Assembly: GCA_013812515.1 (NCBI GenBank)
Contig: JACCTI010000093.1
Span: 1-6,862 of the forward strand
Direction of reading: 5' to 3'
Source: Chthoniobacterales bacterium
GTDB taxonomy: Bacteria; Verrucomicrobiota; Verrucomicrobiia; Chthoniobacterales; UBA10450
DNA length: 6,862 nt
The notes beneath the pieces were generated by a model. It worked only from the letters and a program-made list of their open reading frames with translations. It was not told where the DNA came from and made no database searches. The translations under genes and the position numbers were made by a program. Below are positions 6,383-6,862 of this stretch, piece after piece; the stretch's first letter is position 1, and each line of letters begins with the position of its first letter.

Positions 6383-6862
6383 CGTTCCTCCAGGGCGAAG
6401 ATTTCGCATTCGAGCTCGACGCGGAGGATCCGCTGCGCGCTTTTCGGGGTCGCTTCCACGTCCCGAGGAGCCGCGGAGGCGAGCCGCTGATCTACTTCGT
6501 CGGTAACTCGTTAGGCCTGATGCCGCAGGCGACGCGCGGCGCCATCGCACAGGAGCTCGACGACTGGGCGACGCTGGGGGTTGATGCGCATCTCGAAGGC
6601 AGCACGCCTTGGTATTCGTATCACGAGACGGTGCGCGCAGGAGCGGCGCGGCTGGTCGGCGGAAAACCGGGCGAGGTCGTCTGTATGAACAGCCTGACGG
6701 TGAATCTCCATCTCATGATGGCGACGTTCTATCGCCCGACGAAATCCCGCTTCAAGATCCTGATGGAAGAGCCGGCTTTCCCGTCCGACACCTATGCGGT
6801 CAAGTCGCAGATCGCGCATCATGGCTTCCACCCTAACGAGTCGCTTCTGCTGGCGCGGCCGG
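6379..6862 (+). CDS. kynU: Kynureninase, N-terminal 161 residues, cut by window edge
   Basis: PLP-dependent fold-type I enzyme that cleaves L-kynurenine to anthranilate and alanine, or 3-hydroxykynurenine to 3-hydroxyanthranilate and alanine, in tryptophan catabolism. The visible part has FLQGEDFAFELDAEDPLRAF (3-22), the hallmark IYFVGNSLGLMPQ (38-50), the TPWYSYHE loop (76-83), the cofactor-phosphate region MNSLTVNLHLMM (103-114), FYRPTKSRFKILME (117-130), and FPSDTYAVKSQ (134-144), where Phe and Asp contact the PLP ring. The internal-aldimine lysine lies beyond the edge; family length is about 410-430 residues. The ATG at 6379 overlaps the restored vapC stop as ATGA. AAGGTGA (6368-6374) lies 4 nt upstream as a good Shine-Dalgarno, so independent initiation is possible. 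The family call is secure; preference for kynurenine or its 3-hydroxy form cannot be told here. Confidence 0.95.
   Translation, partial: MTFLQGEDFAFELDAEDPLRAFRGRFHVPRSRGGEPLIYFVGNSLGLMPQATRGAIAQELDDWATLGVDAHLEGSTPWYSYHETVRAGAARLVGGKPGEVVCMNSLTVNLHLMMATFYRPTKSRFKILMEEPAFPSDTYAVKSQIAHHGFHPNESLLLARP
6508..6516 (+). repeat. TCGTTAGGC iterated motif, copy 4
   Basis: Exact nonamer in kynU, encoding Ser-Leu-Gly of the conserved GNSLGL motif with the TTA codon. The gene is unrelated to the glucan synthase that carries copies 1-3. Confidence 0.5.
6832..6839 (-). repeat. TCGTTAGG iterated motif, copy 5
   Basis: Octamer match on the minus strand (CCTAACGA on plus) in kynU. The ninth base is G rather than C. 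The reading phase differs from copy 4. Confidence 0.4.

Overview
The window is dense, GC-rich bacterial DNA (about 60% G+C by eye) with no rRNA, tRNA, CRISPR array or insertion sequence that I can recognise. It holds two divergent transcription units separated by about 120 bp. The gene content (a giant cyclic beta-1,2-glucan synthase, a kynureninase and a RidA-type 2-aminomuconate deaminase-like protein) fits a free-living Gram-negative heterotroph. The sequence alone does not fix the phylum; a soil lineage such as Verrucomicrobiota or Acidobacteriota is only a guess.

Positions 1-5090, minus strand: one uninterrupted frame, open at the left window edge, encoding the first 1696 residues of an NdvB/ChvB/Cgs-type cyclic beta-1,2-glucan synthase. 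In order it shows a cytoplasmic N-terminal region, two membrane segments, a GT84 glucosyltransferase core, more membrane segments, a glucoamylase-like domain, and the start of a GH94-type phosphorylase domain. The plus-strand open frames over this region are antisense shadows.

Positions 5091-5210: divergent intergenic region with an AT-rich imperfect palindrome, a candidate shared operator or promoter element.

Positions 5211-6862, plus strand: a compact apparent operon of a RidA-family protein (2-aminomuconate deaminase-like), a Phd/VapB-type antitoxin, a PIN-domain VapC toxin and kynureninase (cut by the right edge). RidA and KynU point to tryptophan/kynurenine catabolism. The toxin-antitoxin pair sits between them, and both of its genes carry a single-base frameshift: one base missing in the antitoxin, one extra in the toxin. 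The flanking protein sequence and catalytic residues are otherwise conserved. The toxin reading frame overlaps the kynU start by ATGA, so kynU was probably translationally coupled to vapC before the lesion.

A second signal crosses gene boundaries: the octamer TCGTTAGG (four of the five copies extend to TCGTTAGGC) occurs five times in 6.9 kb, in both orientations and within different genes, far more than composition predicts. It may be a genome-wide iterated motif.
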